From Arthrobacter saudimassiliensis (GTDB lineage: Bacteria; Actinomycetota; Actinomycetes; Actinomycetales; Micrococcaceae): 64,000 bases of DNA. This document shows positions 34,180-43,463 of this stretch, piece after piece (positions within the stretch are counted from its first letter, which is position 1; every line of letters starts with the position of its first letter). The stretch covers positions 620,001 through 684,000 of the forward strand of contig LN483070.1 in assembly GCA_900016675.1 (NCBI GenBank). The letters run 5' to 3'. A program made the position numbers and the translations under genes. The notes beneath the pieces are model-generated. The model saw only the letters and a list, made by a program, of their open reading frames with translations. It was not told the DNA's origin and did not search any database.

Positions 34180-35508
34180 TCAGCGTCCCGGGCGGGCCAG
34201 CCGCCGGGCCCTGCCCCTGCCCCGGTGCGCATAGAGGCGGGCCCGGGGGCTGGACAGGGCCAGGATCAACAGCACGTCCAGGGAGTAGCCGGGCAGGTTG
34301 ACCTCCAGCGGCACGGCCGGGCCGCCCGCCGATACCGCCGTGACCTGTCCGAGTATCGCCGCGGCGCTCAGCGACATGGCGGCCAGCCGTGACCGGTTGC
34401 CGCCGCGGAGGATGAAGATGCCCAGCGCCGCCTCCACGCAGGCGAAGGCCAGCAGGGCGCCGCCGATGATGCCGTTGGCCGTGCCCAGGTCCGCCACGTC
34501 CTGCCCCTCGCCCAGCAGGAACGAACGCCACGGCCCGGCGTCCGGCTGCGCCAGGAACGCCCACGCCGGCACGAGCGCGGCAAGGGCACGCAGGAACACC
34601 AGGCCGGCGCCCACCGACGTCTGCAGGGGCCGGCGCGGTTCGGCCGCCCGCTCGGCTGTGTATGCCCGGCCGGGCGGAACCGGAACACGGCCGACGTCGA
34701 GCACCGGCAGGTCCCCGTCGGTCACGAACGAATCCCCGCCGCCGTTGCGGGAGTGGTAGCCGGTGGAGAAGTCCCGGATCTCGTCCACCGATATCTCCGG
34801 GCAGGCGCCGGTCAGGGTGGACACCACGTGGTCCCGCTCCCGGTCGATGTCAGCCCCGATCCGGTGCGTCACCTGCAGGGTGAAGAAGGACAGGCCGACG
34901 GCGCTGTCATACTCGGCGGCGGCCAGCCAGTCCACCGCGATGCCGCCGGGCAGCATCCAGCCCTCGGGGCAGCGCCAGAACCGGACGTGGTGGCGGCGCC
35001 GCGGATCGCCGTCGAGCTCCTGTTGGTAGGCGAAGTCCTGCTGCCGGTCGAACAGGAACAGCGGGCTGACCGGGGCCTGCGGATAGCTGCGGTGCAGCAG
35101 GCTGGCGGTGACGATGCGGCGGCTGCTTTGAAGTGTCACCGGATCCGCGGCGGTCCAGCCGGCCTGCTCCAGCGCCGTGCGCAGCTGGTCCTCGCCGCCG
35201 CGGAACGCCAGGTTCACGGCATCGCCGAACAGCCCGTCACTGGTACGGGTCCGGCCCATGAAGTAGTCCGGGATGTAGATGCGGGTCAGGATCCGGTGCA
35301 GGCGCGGCAGCACCAGGTAGGCCAGCGCCGCCCAGAACACCACCAGGAACCAGATCTGCCGCCAGTGCAGGCTTTCCTCCAGCAGCAGGACCGCGAACCA
35401 GGCCGCCGCCACGCCGCCGAAGATGAAGAAGGCCCAGTCCAGCACCGTGGCCGAGGACGGCAGGTCCCGCGCCGCGCGGTCCGGCGGGCCGTCGCCGGGG
35501 GAGGGCAT
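34180..35508 (-). CDS. LssY C-terminal domain membrane protein
   Basis: The 442-residue protein has two N-terminal helices (about 22-72), a soluble LssY_C domain at about 80-250 (RTSDGLFGDAVNLAFRGG, then HHVRFWRCPEGW) and about four C-terminal helices. LssY_C is found with PAP2 phosphatases and in putative type I secretion proteins, but its role is unknown. No PAP2 domain is present here. It follows the YCII gene by 5 nt on the same strand and has no clear ribosome site, so its translation is probably coupled. Confidence 0.75.
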   Translation of the reverse strand: MPSPGDGPPDRAARDLPSSATVLDWAFFIFGGVAAAWFAVLLLEESLHWRQIWFLVVFWAALAYLVLPRLHRILTRIYIPDYFMGRTRTSDGLFGDAVNLAFRGGEDQLRTALEQAGWTAADPVTLQSSRRIVTASLLHRSYPQAPVSPLFLFDRQQDFAYQQELDGDPRRRHHVRFWRCPEGWMLPGGIAVDWLAAAEYDSAVGLSFFTLQVTHRIGADIDRERDHVVSTLTGACPEISVDEIRDFSTGYHSRNGGGDSFVTDGDLPVLDVGRVPVPPGRAYTAERAAEPRRPLQTSVGAGLVFLRALAALVPAWAFLAQPDAGPWRSFLLGEGQDVADLGTANGIIGGALLAFACVEAALGIFILRGGNRSRLAAMSLSAAAILGQVTAVSAGGPAVPLEVNLPGYSLDVLLILALSSPRARLYAHRGRGRARRLARPGR

Positions 35509-35513
35509 GGGTG

Positions 35514-35867
35514 TCAGGACGACGGGCGGGCCAGGGGGCGGATCTCGACAGGGGCATCCGCGGCGAGCAGGGCGCAGGCCTCGGTCAGGCCGTCCAGGTC
35601 CTCTGTCTGCACCAGATAGAACCCGCTGAGCTGTTCCGCGGCGCCGGTGGGAGGTCCGGCGGTGACGCTCGCCTGCCCGTCCACCATCCGGACGGTGCGC
35701 CCGGAACGGGAGTGCTGCAGCTCGGCGCCGCCGGTGACCACGTGGCCGCCGGCCTCCAGGCGGCGGCCAAACTCCTCGTGCCGGTCATAGACCGCCTGCC
35801 TGCCGGCGTCGTCCAGCCGCTCCCAGGCGCCTTCATCGTCCGGCAGCAGGATCATGTACTCGTCCAT
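35514..35867 (-). CDS. YCII-related domain protein
   Basis: The 117-residue protein has a DGPF/YCII-like ferredoxin-fold domain: MDEYMILLPDDEGAWERL at the start, VVTGGAEL in the middle and SGFYLVQTEDLDGLTEAC, with a conserved His/Asp pair (YDRHEE). Such proteins are linked to sigma factors or act in small-molecule turnover; function here is unknown. The ATG has AAAGGA 6 nt upstream. It precedes the LssY_C gene in what looks like a two-gene operon. Confidence 0.85.
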   Translation of the reverse strand: MDEYMILLPDDEGAWERLDDAGRQAVYDRHEEFGRRLEAGGHVVTGGAELQHSRSGRTVRMVDGQASVTAGPPTGAAEQLSGFYLVQTEDLDGLTEACALLAADAPVEIRPLARPSS

Positions 35868-35956
35868 CTCGTGTCCTTTCACGCCCCCGGCAGGCTTCCG
35901 CCGGTGTCCGGGCAGTCTGGCACGGGAGGAGCCCGGTGGACAGGCCCGCAGCAACC

Positions 35957-36385
35957 TCAGCCGATGCGTTCCAGCGCGGTCCGCACGGTGTGCAGGTCCG
36001 CGGCGTCGATCCGATCGAAGAACAGCTCGCGCACCTGGGCAATGTGTTCCGGCAGGACCTTGTCCAGCAGGGCGCGTCCCTCCTCGGTGAGGGTCATCCG
36101 GACCGCGCGGTCATCATTGGGGTCCGCGACCCGGGCGACCAGGCCCCGCGCTTCGAGCTGCTTGGCCTGGTAGGTCAGCCCGCCCTTCGAGACGACCAGG
36201 GCTTTGGCCAGCTCCCCCATGCCGATTCCCCCGGCTTCGGAACGGAGCTGGGCAAGCACCGTGAACTGCACCTCGGTCAGTCCGTAGGGCCTCAGGTGGC
36301 CGGTCACGGCCCGCTGGAGGAGGTCGCCGGCCCGGCGCAGCGCGAAGTAGGCGGCGAGTTCCTCGGCGGTGAGGGCAGCAACCAT
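35957..36385 (-). CDS. MarR family transcriptional regulator
   Basis: The 142-residue protein is a standard MarR winged helix (GELAKALVVSKGGLTYQAKQ in the recognition region, then the wing DPNDDRAVRMTLTEEGRAL). The ATG at 36385 is chosen because AGGAG lies 8 nt before it; GTG at 36394 would abut that site. It is divergent from the F420-reductase-like gene, and two strong 15-bp dyads fill the gap, so that gene is its probable target. Confidence 0.92.
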   Translation of the reverse strand: MVAALTAEELAAYFALRRAGDLLQRAVTGHLRPYGLTEVQFTVLAQLRSEAGGIGMGELAKALVVSKGGLTYQAKQLEARGLVARVADPNDDRAVRMTLTEEGRALLDKVLPEHIAQVRELFFDRIDAADLHTVRTALERIG

Positions 36386-36399
36386 GTTCTCCACTCCTA

Positions 36400-36448
36400 T
36401 TGTTCGAATTCAAAACACCTGTTAGGGTCCAACTTGTTCAAGTTCAAA
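36400..36448. promoter_or_regulatory. Twin MarR operators
   Basis: TTGTTCGAATTCAAA at 36400-36414 and TTGTTCAAGTTCAAA at 36434-36448 are two near-identical copies of a TTGAA-type dyad 34 bp apart. One covers the marR promoter and one the promoter of the gene at 36487. Confidence 0.7.
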
Positions 36449-36486
36449 CGATAACAGGCGCCGCGGCGCCGGACAGGCAGGACCTC

Positions 36487-37095
36487 ATGGACATCACCGT
36501 TCTCGGCACCGGACACATGGCCCGCACCCTCGGAGGCGGCCTGCTTCGGGCCGGCCACTCCGTGCTCTTCGGCTCCCGCAATCCCGACGGCGCCCAGGGC
36601 CTGCCGGGGCCCGTCTTCGGACATACGGAGGCGATAGCCCGCAGCTCCGTCGTCCTCAGCGCGCTCGCCGCGGCGCACTCGCTCGAGACGCTGTCGGCCC
36701 TGCGCGGGGACCTCGCCGGCCGCGTCCTGATCGACATCGGCAACGCCGTGGATCCGCAGATGGAGCTGATCTACTCCGACGCCAGCCTGGGGGAGCGGCT
36801 GCAGCAGGCCCTGCCGGAAACGAAGGTCGTCAAGACGCTCAATACGGTGCCCGGGCCGATCGGTGCGGACCCGACAACCCTGTCGGCGCCCACGAGCGTC
36901 TTTCTCTCCGGCAACGATCCCGAGGCGAAAAAGCTCGTGTCGGCGCTGCTGGCCGATCTGGGGTGGGCGCCCGAGCAGCAGATCGACCTGGGCGGCATCG
37001 CCACCGCGCGCGCCGCGGAGCATTACTTCCTGCTCTTCGCGGCGCTGATGGGCGCGCTGCGCAGCCCCAGCTTCAACCTCGCGATCACCCGCTGA
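36487..37095 (+). CDS. F420-dependent NADP oxidoreductase-like protein
   Basis: The 202-residue protein has an N-terminal Rossmann motif (ITVLGTGHMARTLGGGLLRAGHSV) with SRNP after the second strand, where NADPH 2'-phosphate is usually bound, and VKTLNTV later. It belongs to the family that includes F420:NADP oxidoreductase and related NADPH-binding proteins often found next to MarR or HxlR regulators. Whether it uses F420 cannot be told. The ATG at 36487 has CAGGAC about 4 nt upstream. Confidence 0.85.
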   Translation: MDITVLGTGHMARTLGGGLLRAGHSVLFGSRNPDGAQGLPGPVFGHTEAIARSSVVLSALAAAHSLETLSALRGDLAGRVLIDIGNAVDPQMELIYSDASLGERLQQALPETKVVKTLNTVPGPIGADPTTLSAPTSVFLSGNDPEAKKLVSALLADLGWAPEQQIDLGGIATARAAEHYFLLFAALMGALRSPSFNLAITR

Positions 37096-37132
37096 CGCCG
37101 GGCGGCGCGTCGGGAATCTCCGGCGCAGACGG

Positions 37133-37172
37133 CGGCAGGGCCCCGCGGAACCATCTCCGCGGGGCCCTGCCG
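37133..37172. terminator. Bidirectional terminator
   Basis: A 17-bp stem, with GGCAGGGCCCCGCGGA as the core of its left arm, has a 6-nt loop and lies between convergent genes. Confidence 0.88.
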
Positions 37173-37205
37173 TCGGGGGGGTGCTGCGCCGGATCGCCTG
37201 CCGGC

Positions 37206-37907
37206 CTAGGGCCAGGAGTCCTCCTCCTCGTGGCAGATCACCATCTCGCGCACCTCGCAGCCCTTCGGCTGGTTCAGCACGAACAGGATCGCATTGGCCA
37301 CGTTCAGCGGATCGTTCAGCCGGGAATCGTCCTGCGGCTTGTACTGCTCGGTGCGGTCGTCGAAGAAGTGCGTCTTCATGCCCGCCGGAATCATGGTGGT
37401 CACGCCGATCTCACCGCGCGTCTCCGCCGCGAGTGCCCGGCTGAAACCGACCACCCCGAACTTCGAGGCGCAGTACGCGGTCGCGTCGGACACCGCCTTG
37501 ATGCCCAGCGAGGACGCCACGGTCACGGCCCGGCCGTGGCTCTCCTTCAGGTACGGCAGCGCCGCCCGGACCACCGAGACGGTGCCCATCAGGTTCACGC
37601 CGATGACCTTTTCCCACTCCTCGGCGGGCACGTCCTCCAGCCGGCCGCAGCGGTCGATGCCCGCGGCGGTCACCACGGCGTCCAGCCCGCCGAGCTCCTC
37701 GGCGGCCTGCTTCACCGCCGCCTCCACGGAGGCGCGGTCGGCGACGTCGGCCTGGAAGGCCTTGGCGCCGGACACGGCGCTGATGTCGCGGTCCAGTACG
37801 ACGGCGGTGCCGCCGGCGGCGGCCACGGCCTGCACCACTGCGGCCCCCAGGCCGGAGTTTCCGCCGGTCACGAGGACCCGTCCGGGATTGCCCATTGTGT
37901 TGCTCAC
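37206..37907 (-). CDS. Short-chain dehydrogenase/reductase
   Basis: The 233-residue protein is a classical SDR: cofactor motif TGGNSGLG, NAG-like AAG in VVTAAGID, catalytic Ser in VASSLG and Tyr-x3-Lys in YCASKF. Asp after the second strand (VVLDRD) suggests NAD+ preference. The GTG start at 37907 has AAAGGA 6 nt upstream. It lies 52 nt behind the heptose operon on the same strand and could be its last gene, perhaps oxidising or reducing a sugar, but the substrate is not evident. Confidence 0.92.
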   Translation of the reverse strand: MSNTMGNPGRVLVTGGNSGLGAAVVQAVAAAGGTAVVLDRDISAVSGAKAFQADVADRASVEAAVKQAAEELGGLDAVVTAAGIDRCGRLEDVPAEEWEKVIGVNLMGTVSVVRAALPYLKESHGRAVTVASSLGIKAVSDATAYCASKFGVVGFSRALAAETRGEIGVTTMIPAGMKTHFFDDRTEQYKPQDDSRLNDPLNVANAILFVLNQPKGCEVREMVICHEEEDSWP

Positions 37908-37959
37908 TGTGTTCCTTTCCTAGGGGATCGTCGGTCGTTCCGCGGAAGCGCCCGGCCGG

Positions 37960-39321
37960 TCAGCCGACCTTGGCCAGGGCCGCCGCAAGCTTGGTGGTGG
38001 AGCGCGCCGGGTAGTAGGGCACTGTTACGGTGTCGCCGCCCCAGCTGCGCAGCAGCGCGGTCTCGGGCAGGTCGTCGGCGCGGTAGTCGCCGCCCTTGAC
38101 CCAGATGTCCGGGCGCAGCCGCTCCAGCGCCGCCTCGGGGGTGTCCTCGTCGAAGATCATCACCCCGTCCACGCATTCGAGCGCCAGCAGCAGTTCGGCG
38201 CGGTCCTCCTGGCCGATGATCGGCCGCGCCTCGCCCTTGAGCCGGCGCACCGAGGCGTCGGAGTTCAGGCACACGATCAGGCAGTCGCCCAGCCTGCGGG
38301 CCGCGGAGAGCGTGCGGGCGTGCCCGGCGTGCAGCAGGTCAAAGCAGCCGCCGGTGGCCACCACGGTCCCGCCGGCCTCCCGGGTCCGGGCCGCGGCGCG
38401 CAGCGCGTCCATGGCGTCGCCGGGCAGCGGTTCGGGGTCCTTCTCCCGCTGCAGGCCCGCCACGCCGCCGGCGGCGAGGAACGTTGCGGCGGCCTTCGCC
38501 GCCTCGGCGGCGGCGTCGTCCACGGAGGCCCCGGCGGCCAGTTCGAGGATCAGCGACGCGGCGAACCGGTCCCCGGCCCCGCACGGATCGGAGGTGGCCA
38601 CCTCGGGGACGGGCACCACCTGCGGCAGGCCGGCCTCGGACAGCACCAGGGCGCCCTGCCCGCCGAGGGTGACGACGACGGCGCGCGGCTGCCAGCGTCC
38701 CAGCAGCTCCTCGGCGGCGGCGAGGGCGGCGGGCAGGCTGTTGCCGGAGCCGCCCGTGGCGCGCAGCGCCTCGGAGAGGTTCGGGGTGACCGCGGCGACG
38801 CCGGGCACCGGGTCGGTGCCCGAGGGGTGCGGATCCCAGACCACCGGGATGCGGGCGGCGAGCCGCTGCACCGCCTGCCGCAGCGCGGGCACGGCGGTGA
38901 TGCCGCGGCCGTAGTCGGCCACGATCACCGCTTCGGCCGCGTTCAGCGCCGCGAGCATCTCCTCGGTGGCCTCCGGCACCGGGGCGGGGGCGCAGCCCTC
39001 GTCGAAGCGGACCACCGCCTGTCCGGCGGCGCGCACCCGGGTCTTCACCGGCGTCGGCGCTCCCGAGGGGCCGGCGGTGACCGTGATGCCCGCCAGGGCG
39101 GCGCGCAGGTCCCCGGAGGCCGGGTCGTCGGAGAGGACGGTCACCAGGTTGACGCGGTGCCCGTCCCGGGCCAGCATCCGGGCCACCAGGCCCGCCCCGC
39201 CGGCCCGCCGGTGCACGGCGCCCACATCGACGACGGGTACCGGCGCGTCGGGGGAGAGGCGCTGGGCCTCGCCGGCGATGTCCATGTCCAGGAGCACGTC
39301 TCCCAGCACCACGATGTTCAT
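37960..39321 (-). CDS. HldE-like bifunctional heptose kinase/nucleotidyltransferase
   Basis: The 453-residue protein has two domains. Residues 1-300 are a PfkB-type kinase (GDVLLDMDIAGEAQRLSPDAP at the start, catalytic Asp in PCGAGDRFAASL). Residues about 320-453 are a cytidylyltransferase-fold domain (GCFDLLHAGHARTL, then LNSDASVRRLKG). This is the domain order of HldE/RfaE, which phosphorylates heptose 7-phosphate and then makes ADP-heptose. It overlaps the GmhA-like gene by 4 nt (ATGA) and is the sixth gene of the operon. Nucleotide choice (ADP or GDP) cannot be read. Confidence 0.9.
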   Translation of the reverse strand: MNIVVLGDVLLDMDIAGEAQRLSPDAPVPVVDVGAVHRRAGGAGLVARMLARDGHRVNLVTVLSDDPASGDLRAALAGITVTAGPSGAPTPVKTRVRAAGQAVVRFDEGCAPAPVPEATEEMLAALNAAEAVIVADYGRGITAVPALRQAVQRLAARIPVVWDPHPSGTDPVPGVAAVTPNLSEALRATGGSGNSLPAALAAAEELLGRWQPRAVVVTLGGQGALVLSEAGLPQVVPVPEVATSDPCGAGDRFAASLILELAAGASVDDAAAEAAKAAATFLAAGGVAGLQREKDPEPLPGDAMDALRAAARTREAGGTVVATGGCFDLLHAGHARTLSAARRLGDCLIVCLNSDASVRRLKGEARPIIGQEDRAELLLALECVDGVMIFDEDTPEAALERLRPDIWVKGGDYRADDLPETALLRSWGGDTVTVPYYPARSTTKLAAALAKVG

Positions 39322-40106
39322 GCCCGTGCCTCCTGTGCGGACTCGGCTGCTGCGGGGGATGGTCCGGCTTCCGGGTCCGCCGTGCCGGGCTCCGCGGCCG
39401 CCTCCGCGTCCAGCCGGGCGATCTCCGCGTCGAAGGCGCGGCAGAGCATGTGGACGCCGATCAGGTGCGCTTCCTGCGCGTTGGCGGACCGGGCCTGGAT
39501 GGCGACGTGGTCGTCGCAGGCCTCGGTCAGCGGATTCGGGGCCGAGCCGGTCAGCGCCCAGGTGGTGATGCCCGCCGTGCGGGCCGCGGCGGCGGCGCGC
39601 AGCAGGTTGGGGCTGCGGCCGCTGGTGGAGAGCAGCACCAGCACGTCGCCGGAGCGGCCGTGCGCGGCGACCTGGCGGGCGTAGAGCTCCTCGAAGCCGT
39701 AGTCGTTGCCGATGGCGGTGACCGCCGAGGTCTCCGCGTGCAGGGCGATCGCCGAGAACGCGCGCCGTTCGCCGTCGAACCGTCCGACCAGTTCGGCGGT
39801 CAGGTGCTGCGCCTCGGCGGCGGAGCCGCCGTTGCCCGCGGCCAGCAGGCGGTGCCCGGCGTGCAGCCGGCGGGCCAGGTCCACGCCCCAGGCGGTGAGC
39901 CGCCCGGCCTGCTCCTGCAGCGAGCTGATGGCCGGGGCCAGGTGTTCGAGGTGCTCGCGGACGGCCTCGCGGGCCGGCCCGTCGCTGCGCGGCGCCGTCG
40001 CGGGCTGCGCCGGCGCCGTGGCGGGGACCTGCGGTGCGGGGGCGGTGCCGGCGGGCGCCGGAACGGCCGCGGGTGTGGTGCCGGGGTGGATGCTGAGCGG
40101 ATTCAC
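39318..40106 (-). CDS. SIS-domain sugar isomerase (GmhA-like)
   Basis: The 262-residue protein has an unusual Pro/Ala-rich N-terminal tail of about 55 residues, then a SIS domain with the phosphosugar loop [19 protein letters not shown] and [12 protein letters not shown]. These match GmhA, which converts sedoheptulose 7-phosphate to heptose 7-phosphate. The final 30 residues are again Ala/Glu/Pro-rich. The GTG start at 40106 overlaps the upstream stop (GTGA). GmhA proteins are normally about 190 residues; both tails are extra. Confidence 0.88.
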   Translation of the reverse strand: MNPLSIHPGTTPAAVPAPAGTAPAPQVPATAPAQPATAPRSDGPAREAVREHLEHLAPAISSLQEQAGRLTAWGVDLARRLHAGHRLLAAGNGGSAAEAQHLTAELVGRFDGERRAFSAIALHAETSAVTAIGNDYGFEELYARQVAAHGRSGDVLVLLSTSGRSPNLLRAAAAARTAGITTWALTGSAPNPLTEACDDHVAIQARSANAQEAHLIGVHMLCRAFDAEIARLDAEAAAEPGTADPEAGPSPAAAESAQEARA

Positions 40107-41362
40107 AGGGCCTGCCCTCCCAGCGGCTGCAGCCGGCGTCGCGGGCTGGCGGTGACGGTGGCCTGGTAGGCCTTCTCGGTGTCCGCGGCCACCCGGTCCC
40201 AGGAGTAGCGGGCGTTGGCGCGGGCCAGGCCGGCGGCGCCCAGGCGCCTGGCGTAGGCGGGATGGCCCAGCAGCTCCGCGAGCGCCTCGGCCAGCGCTTC
40301 CGGGTCCCGGGGCGGTACGTGCAGCCCGGTCTTGCCGTGGACCACGGTGTCGATCAGGCCGCCGACGGCGGAGGCGACCACGGGGATGCCGCAGGCCATG
40401 GCCTCCAGCGGGGTGATGCCGAACGGCTCGTACCAGGGGGCGCAGACCACCGCGTCGGCGCTGCGCAGCACGGCGGGCATCTGTTCGCGCGGCACCTGTC
40501 CGCGCATCACCACCCGGTCCTCGACGCCGAGCTCCTTCGCCAGTGCCTTCAGGCGCCGGGCCTCGGGGTCGCGGTCCAGCCCGGCGGAGTCGCTGCCGCC
40601 GCCGACGATCAGCAGCTCGACGTCGTCGATGCCCTGCCCGGCCATCAGCGCCAGCGCTCGGATCACCAGGTCCATGCCCTTGCGCGGCACCAGCCGGCCG
40701 ATGGTGGCGATCCGGTGCCTGCGCTGCCGCGGCTCCACCGGTCCCTCGGCCCCGAACAGGGACAGGTCGACGCCGCAGGGCACCACCGAGATGCGGCTGC
40801 CGGGAATGCCCAGCGCCTTGAGTTCGAAGACCTCGTCGGAGCAGGTGGCCACCACCCGGTCCGCGTTGCGGCCCACCGACGGTTCCAGCCAGGTCCGTTC
40901 GGAGGGGCTGGTGTCCTCGGCGCCCTGGTGGCGCTTCTTCACCGATCCCAGGGCGTGGAAGGTCTGGACCACCGGCACCGGATAGCCGGGGCCGTCCAGC
41001 CGGCGGGCGGCGTCGAGCGCGGCGACGCCGGACATCCAGAAGTGGCCGTGCACCACGTCCGGCGGGCTGGCGCCCCAGTCGGCGGAGATGCCGGCGGCGA
41101 AGTCCTCCATGTAGGGCAGGAGGGTGTCCTTGGGCAGCGCCTCGGCGGGGCCGGCGTCCACGTGCACCACCTCCAGGCCTTCGGCGACCGCCACCCGGTC
41201 GGGCAGCGCCGGGTCGTCCCGCCGGGTGTACACGCTGACCTCGTGGCCGCGGCGGGCCAGGGCCAGGGACAGGGCGGCGACGTGCACGTTCTGCCCTCCG
41301 GCGTCCACCCCGCCCAGCGCGGCGAGCGGGCTGGCGTGCTCGGAAACCATTGAAATCCTCAC
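40103..41362 (-). CDS. Glycosyltransferase, GT4-type
   Basis: The 419-residue protein is a GT-B retaining transferase. It has the donor-binding loop near the N-terminus ([16 protein letters not shown]), a middle [16 protein letters not shown] stretch ([14 protein letters not shown]), and the EX7E motif in [18 protein letters not shown]. It resembles sucrose-synthase/MshA-like enzymes. The GTG at 41362 has AAGGAG about 6 nt upstream and overlaps the upstream stop (GTGA). Its position in the heptose operon suggests it extends a heptose-containing glycan. Confidence 0.9.
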   Translation of the reverse strand: MRISMVSEHASPLAALGGVDAGGQNVHVAALSLALARRGHEVSVYTRRDDPALPDRVAVAEGLEVVHVDAGPAEALPKDTLLPYMEDFAAGISADWGASPPDVVHGHFWMSGVAALDAARRLDGPGYPVPVVQTFHALGSVKKRHQGAEDTSPSERTWLEPSVGRNADRVVATCSDEVFELKALGIPGSRISVVPCGVDLSLFGAEGPVEPRQRRHRIATIGRLVPRKGMDLVIRALALMAGQGIDDVELLIVGGGSDSAGLDRDPEARRLKALAKELGVEDRVVMRGQVPREQMPAVLRSADAVVCAPWYEPFGITPLEAMACGIPVVASAVGGLIDTVVHGKTGLHVPPRDPEALAEALAELLGHPAYARRLGAAGLARANARYSWDRVAADTEKAYQATVTASPRRRLQPLGGQAL

Positions 41363-42405
41363 AGGGCGCTCCTTCCACCGGCCGTGGAGAGGACGCCGGT
41401 ATCGGTGACGGGGTGCCCGGCCGCGGAGGCGCCGGGACGGGAGGACACGACGTCGAAAAGGACGTTGTCCCAGTCGGTGAGGAACCGCTGCAGCCCGTAC
41501 CGGGCCAGGGCCGCCTCGCGGGCGATCCGGCCGCGGGCGCGGGCCTCGTCCGGGTCCTCGATCAGCCGGGCGGCCGCCCGGCACAGCTCATCGACGCTGG
41601 CCGAGATGGCCCCGGCCTCCGGCGGCACCGCGCGGGCCGCTTCGGTGGCGTCCAGGGCGATCACCGGCATCCCGAGGTGCATGGCCTCCAGCAGGGACAG
41701 GCCCAGGGAGGTCCAGCGCATCGGGTGGACGTAGGCCCGGCAGCCGGCCAGGGCCGGGTGCAGGGACCCGCCGGACAGGTCGCCGCGCACGGTCAGCTCG
41801 TCGGGGCCGAGGCCGGTGGCCTCGTTCAGCCCGTCGCCGCCCATGCCGAACACCTCCAGGTGCCCGGCCCGGGCGAAGTGCGGCAGCAGGTCGGTGCCGG
41901 TCACCCGCCAGCGGCGCACCGGCTCGTTGATCACCACGCCCAGGTGGTCCCGCTCGCCGGTGTACAGCAGGCCCGGGTCCGGGATGCCGTGCTCGATGAC
42001 CCGGACCGGGGCGGAGCCGGTGTCCCAGAACAGGGCGTTGAAGTGGGTCACGTGGATGACCGGGATGTCGGTTTGGTCCGCCAGCGGATGCCGGCTGTCG
42101 GGGACGCGGCCGTCCTTGGGCGTGTTGTGCTCCAGGAACACCGCGGGCAGGTCGCGGCCGGGACGCCGGCCGGTCAGCCGTTCGACTTCGGCGATCTCCT
42201 CGACGCGCTGCAGCACCACGACGTCGATGTCGTGGCCGCGCAGGTCGCCGGGGGCCACCTCCACCGCGCCGTCGGGCCAGGCCCGGCCGCCGCGGCCCAG
42301 GCCCCAGGGCCCGCCGTCGGGCGTGGCGGGCAGCAGGTAGCGGTGGCTGCCGCGGACAAAGGCCTCCATCCAGCCGCCGTGGACGTGCCAGACCAGGATG
42401 TTCAT
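41359..42405 (-). CDS. Glycosyltransferase, GT-B fold
   Basis: The 348-residue protein starts [15 protein letters not shown] and ends with a GT1-type donor domain: [26 protein letters not shown] carries the Glu pair used by retaining GT-B enzymes. The N-terminal domain lacks a canonical motif. The ATG at 42405 has GAGGA 4 nt upstream and overlaps the GT9 stop by 4 nt (ATGA). It is the third gene of the heptose operon; acceptor and sugar donor are unknown. Confidence 0.85.
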   Translation of the reverse strand: MNILVWHVHGGWMEAFVRGSHRYLLPATPDGGPWGLGRGGRAWPDGAVEVAPGDLRGHDIDVVVLQRVEEIAEVERLTGRRPGRDLPAVFLEHNTPKDGRVPDSRHPLADQTDIPVIHVTHFNALFWDTGSAPVRVIEHGIPDPGLLYTGERDHLGVVINEPVRRWRVTGTDLLPHFARAGHLEVFGMGGDGLNEATGLGPDELTVRGDLSGGSLHPALAGCRAYVHPMRWTSLGLSLLEAMHLGMPVIALDATEAARAVPPEAGAISASVDELCRAAARLIEDPDEARARGRIAREAALARYGLQRFLTDWDNVLFDVVSSRPGASAAGHPVTDTGVLSTAGGRSAL

Positions 42406-43463
42406 CCATTCCTCGTTTCTCTGCGGGTGCGCAGTGACGTGACGCCGGTGGTGAGCCGGACGACGGCCTCCAGAACCTGTTCGGGGTTCACCCCGGCCAG
42501 GCAGGGATGTCCGGGAACCGGGCAGACCCGGGCGCGGCTGTTGCGGCACCGGGCGTTCTGGTCCCCGAGCAGTTCCAGCGGCACCTTGTAGGGTGCCCAA
42601 CGGACGGCCGGAACAACAGGGGAAAACAGGCTGACAATCGGTGTGCCGACGGCGGCCGCCAGGTGGGCCGGGCCGGTGTTGCCCACCACCACGCAGGACG
42701 CGCCGGCGAGCACGCCGGCCAGGGTGGGCATGTCGGTGCGCCCGCCCAGGTCCAGGCCGGCGACTCCGGCCACGGTGGCGGTCAGGTCGGTCTCGCCGGG
42801 CCCGCCGGTGACCACCACCCGGTAGCCGGCGCCGGTGAGCAGCTCGACCACGGCGGCGTTGTGCAGCGGCGGATAGGCCCGTGCCGGCACGGCCGCGCCC
42901 GGGTGGACGACCACGTACGGCCCGTCGCCGACCAGGTCGGCGACCTCGGGGATGCCGCGCACCATGAGCCGGCCGTCGTCGTCGGCGGGCAGCCGGTAGC
43001 CGGCGGCCGCGGCGATGCGCAGGGCCCGCTCCGCCTCCGGCTGGTCCTCGGGGAAGTCCTCGCCGGGCTTGAGCCGCACGTCCAGCAGCGAACCGGCGTA
43101 GTCCACGGAGGCGCCGCTGATCTTCGCCACCCCGGCGGTGCGCAGCAGCAGCGCCAGCGGCAGCGGGGACTGGTGGAAGCTGGTCAGGATCACGGCCTCG
43201 TCGATGTCCCTGGCGCGCACCCAGTCCAGCAGCGTGCCCAGGTGTTCGGGCGTGGCCTGCGGGGCCGGGTCCACGATCCAGGGGCTGGCCCAGGTGAAGA
43301 CCTCGGCGACGCCGGGCAGCAGGTTCGCCGCGGCGGAGCCCTGGGGTCCGCACAGCAGCAGCACCTCGGTGTCCGGAGCGGCGGCGACGGCGCGCACGGC
43401 CGGCCCGGAGACCAGGACGTCGCCGGCGCTGTCCAGCCGGGCCACGAGCACCCGCCGGCTCAT
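42402..43463 (-). CDS. Glycosyltransferase family 9 (heptosyltransferase-like)
   Basis: The 353-residue protein has GT9 features: an N-terminal RLDSAGDVLVSGPAVRAVA, a middle VVVHPGAAVPARAYP and the C-terminal VVVGNTGPAHLAAAVGTPIVSLFSP, which binds the nucleotide of ADP-heptose in Gram-negative WaaC/WaaF enzymes. A Cys-containing segment (NARCRNSRARVCPVPGHPC) matches the CxxxC-rich tail of some GT9 proteins. The start overlaps the GmhB-like stop by 4 nt. It is the probable user of the NDP-heptose made by this operon. Confidence 0.92.
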   Translation of the reverse strand: MSRRVLVARLDSAGDVLVSGPAVRAVAAAPDTEVLLLCGPQGSAAANLLPGVAEVFTWASPWIVDPAPQATPEHLGTLLDWVRARDIDEAVILTSFHQSPLPLALLLRTAGVAKISGASVDYAGSLLDVRLKPGEDFPEDQPEAERALRIAAAAGYRLPADDDGRLMVRGIPEVADLVGDGPYVVVHPGAAVPARAYPPLHNAAVVELLTGAGYRVVVTGGPGETDLTATVAGVAGLDLGGRTDMPTLAGVLAGASCVVVGNTGPAHLAAAVGTPIVSLFSPVVPAVRWAPYKVPLELLGDQNARCRNSRARVCPVPGHPCLAGVNPEQVLEAVVRLTTGVTSLRTRRETRNG

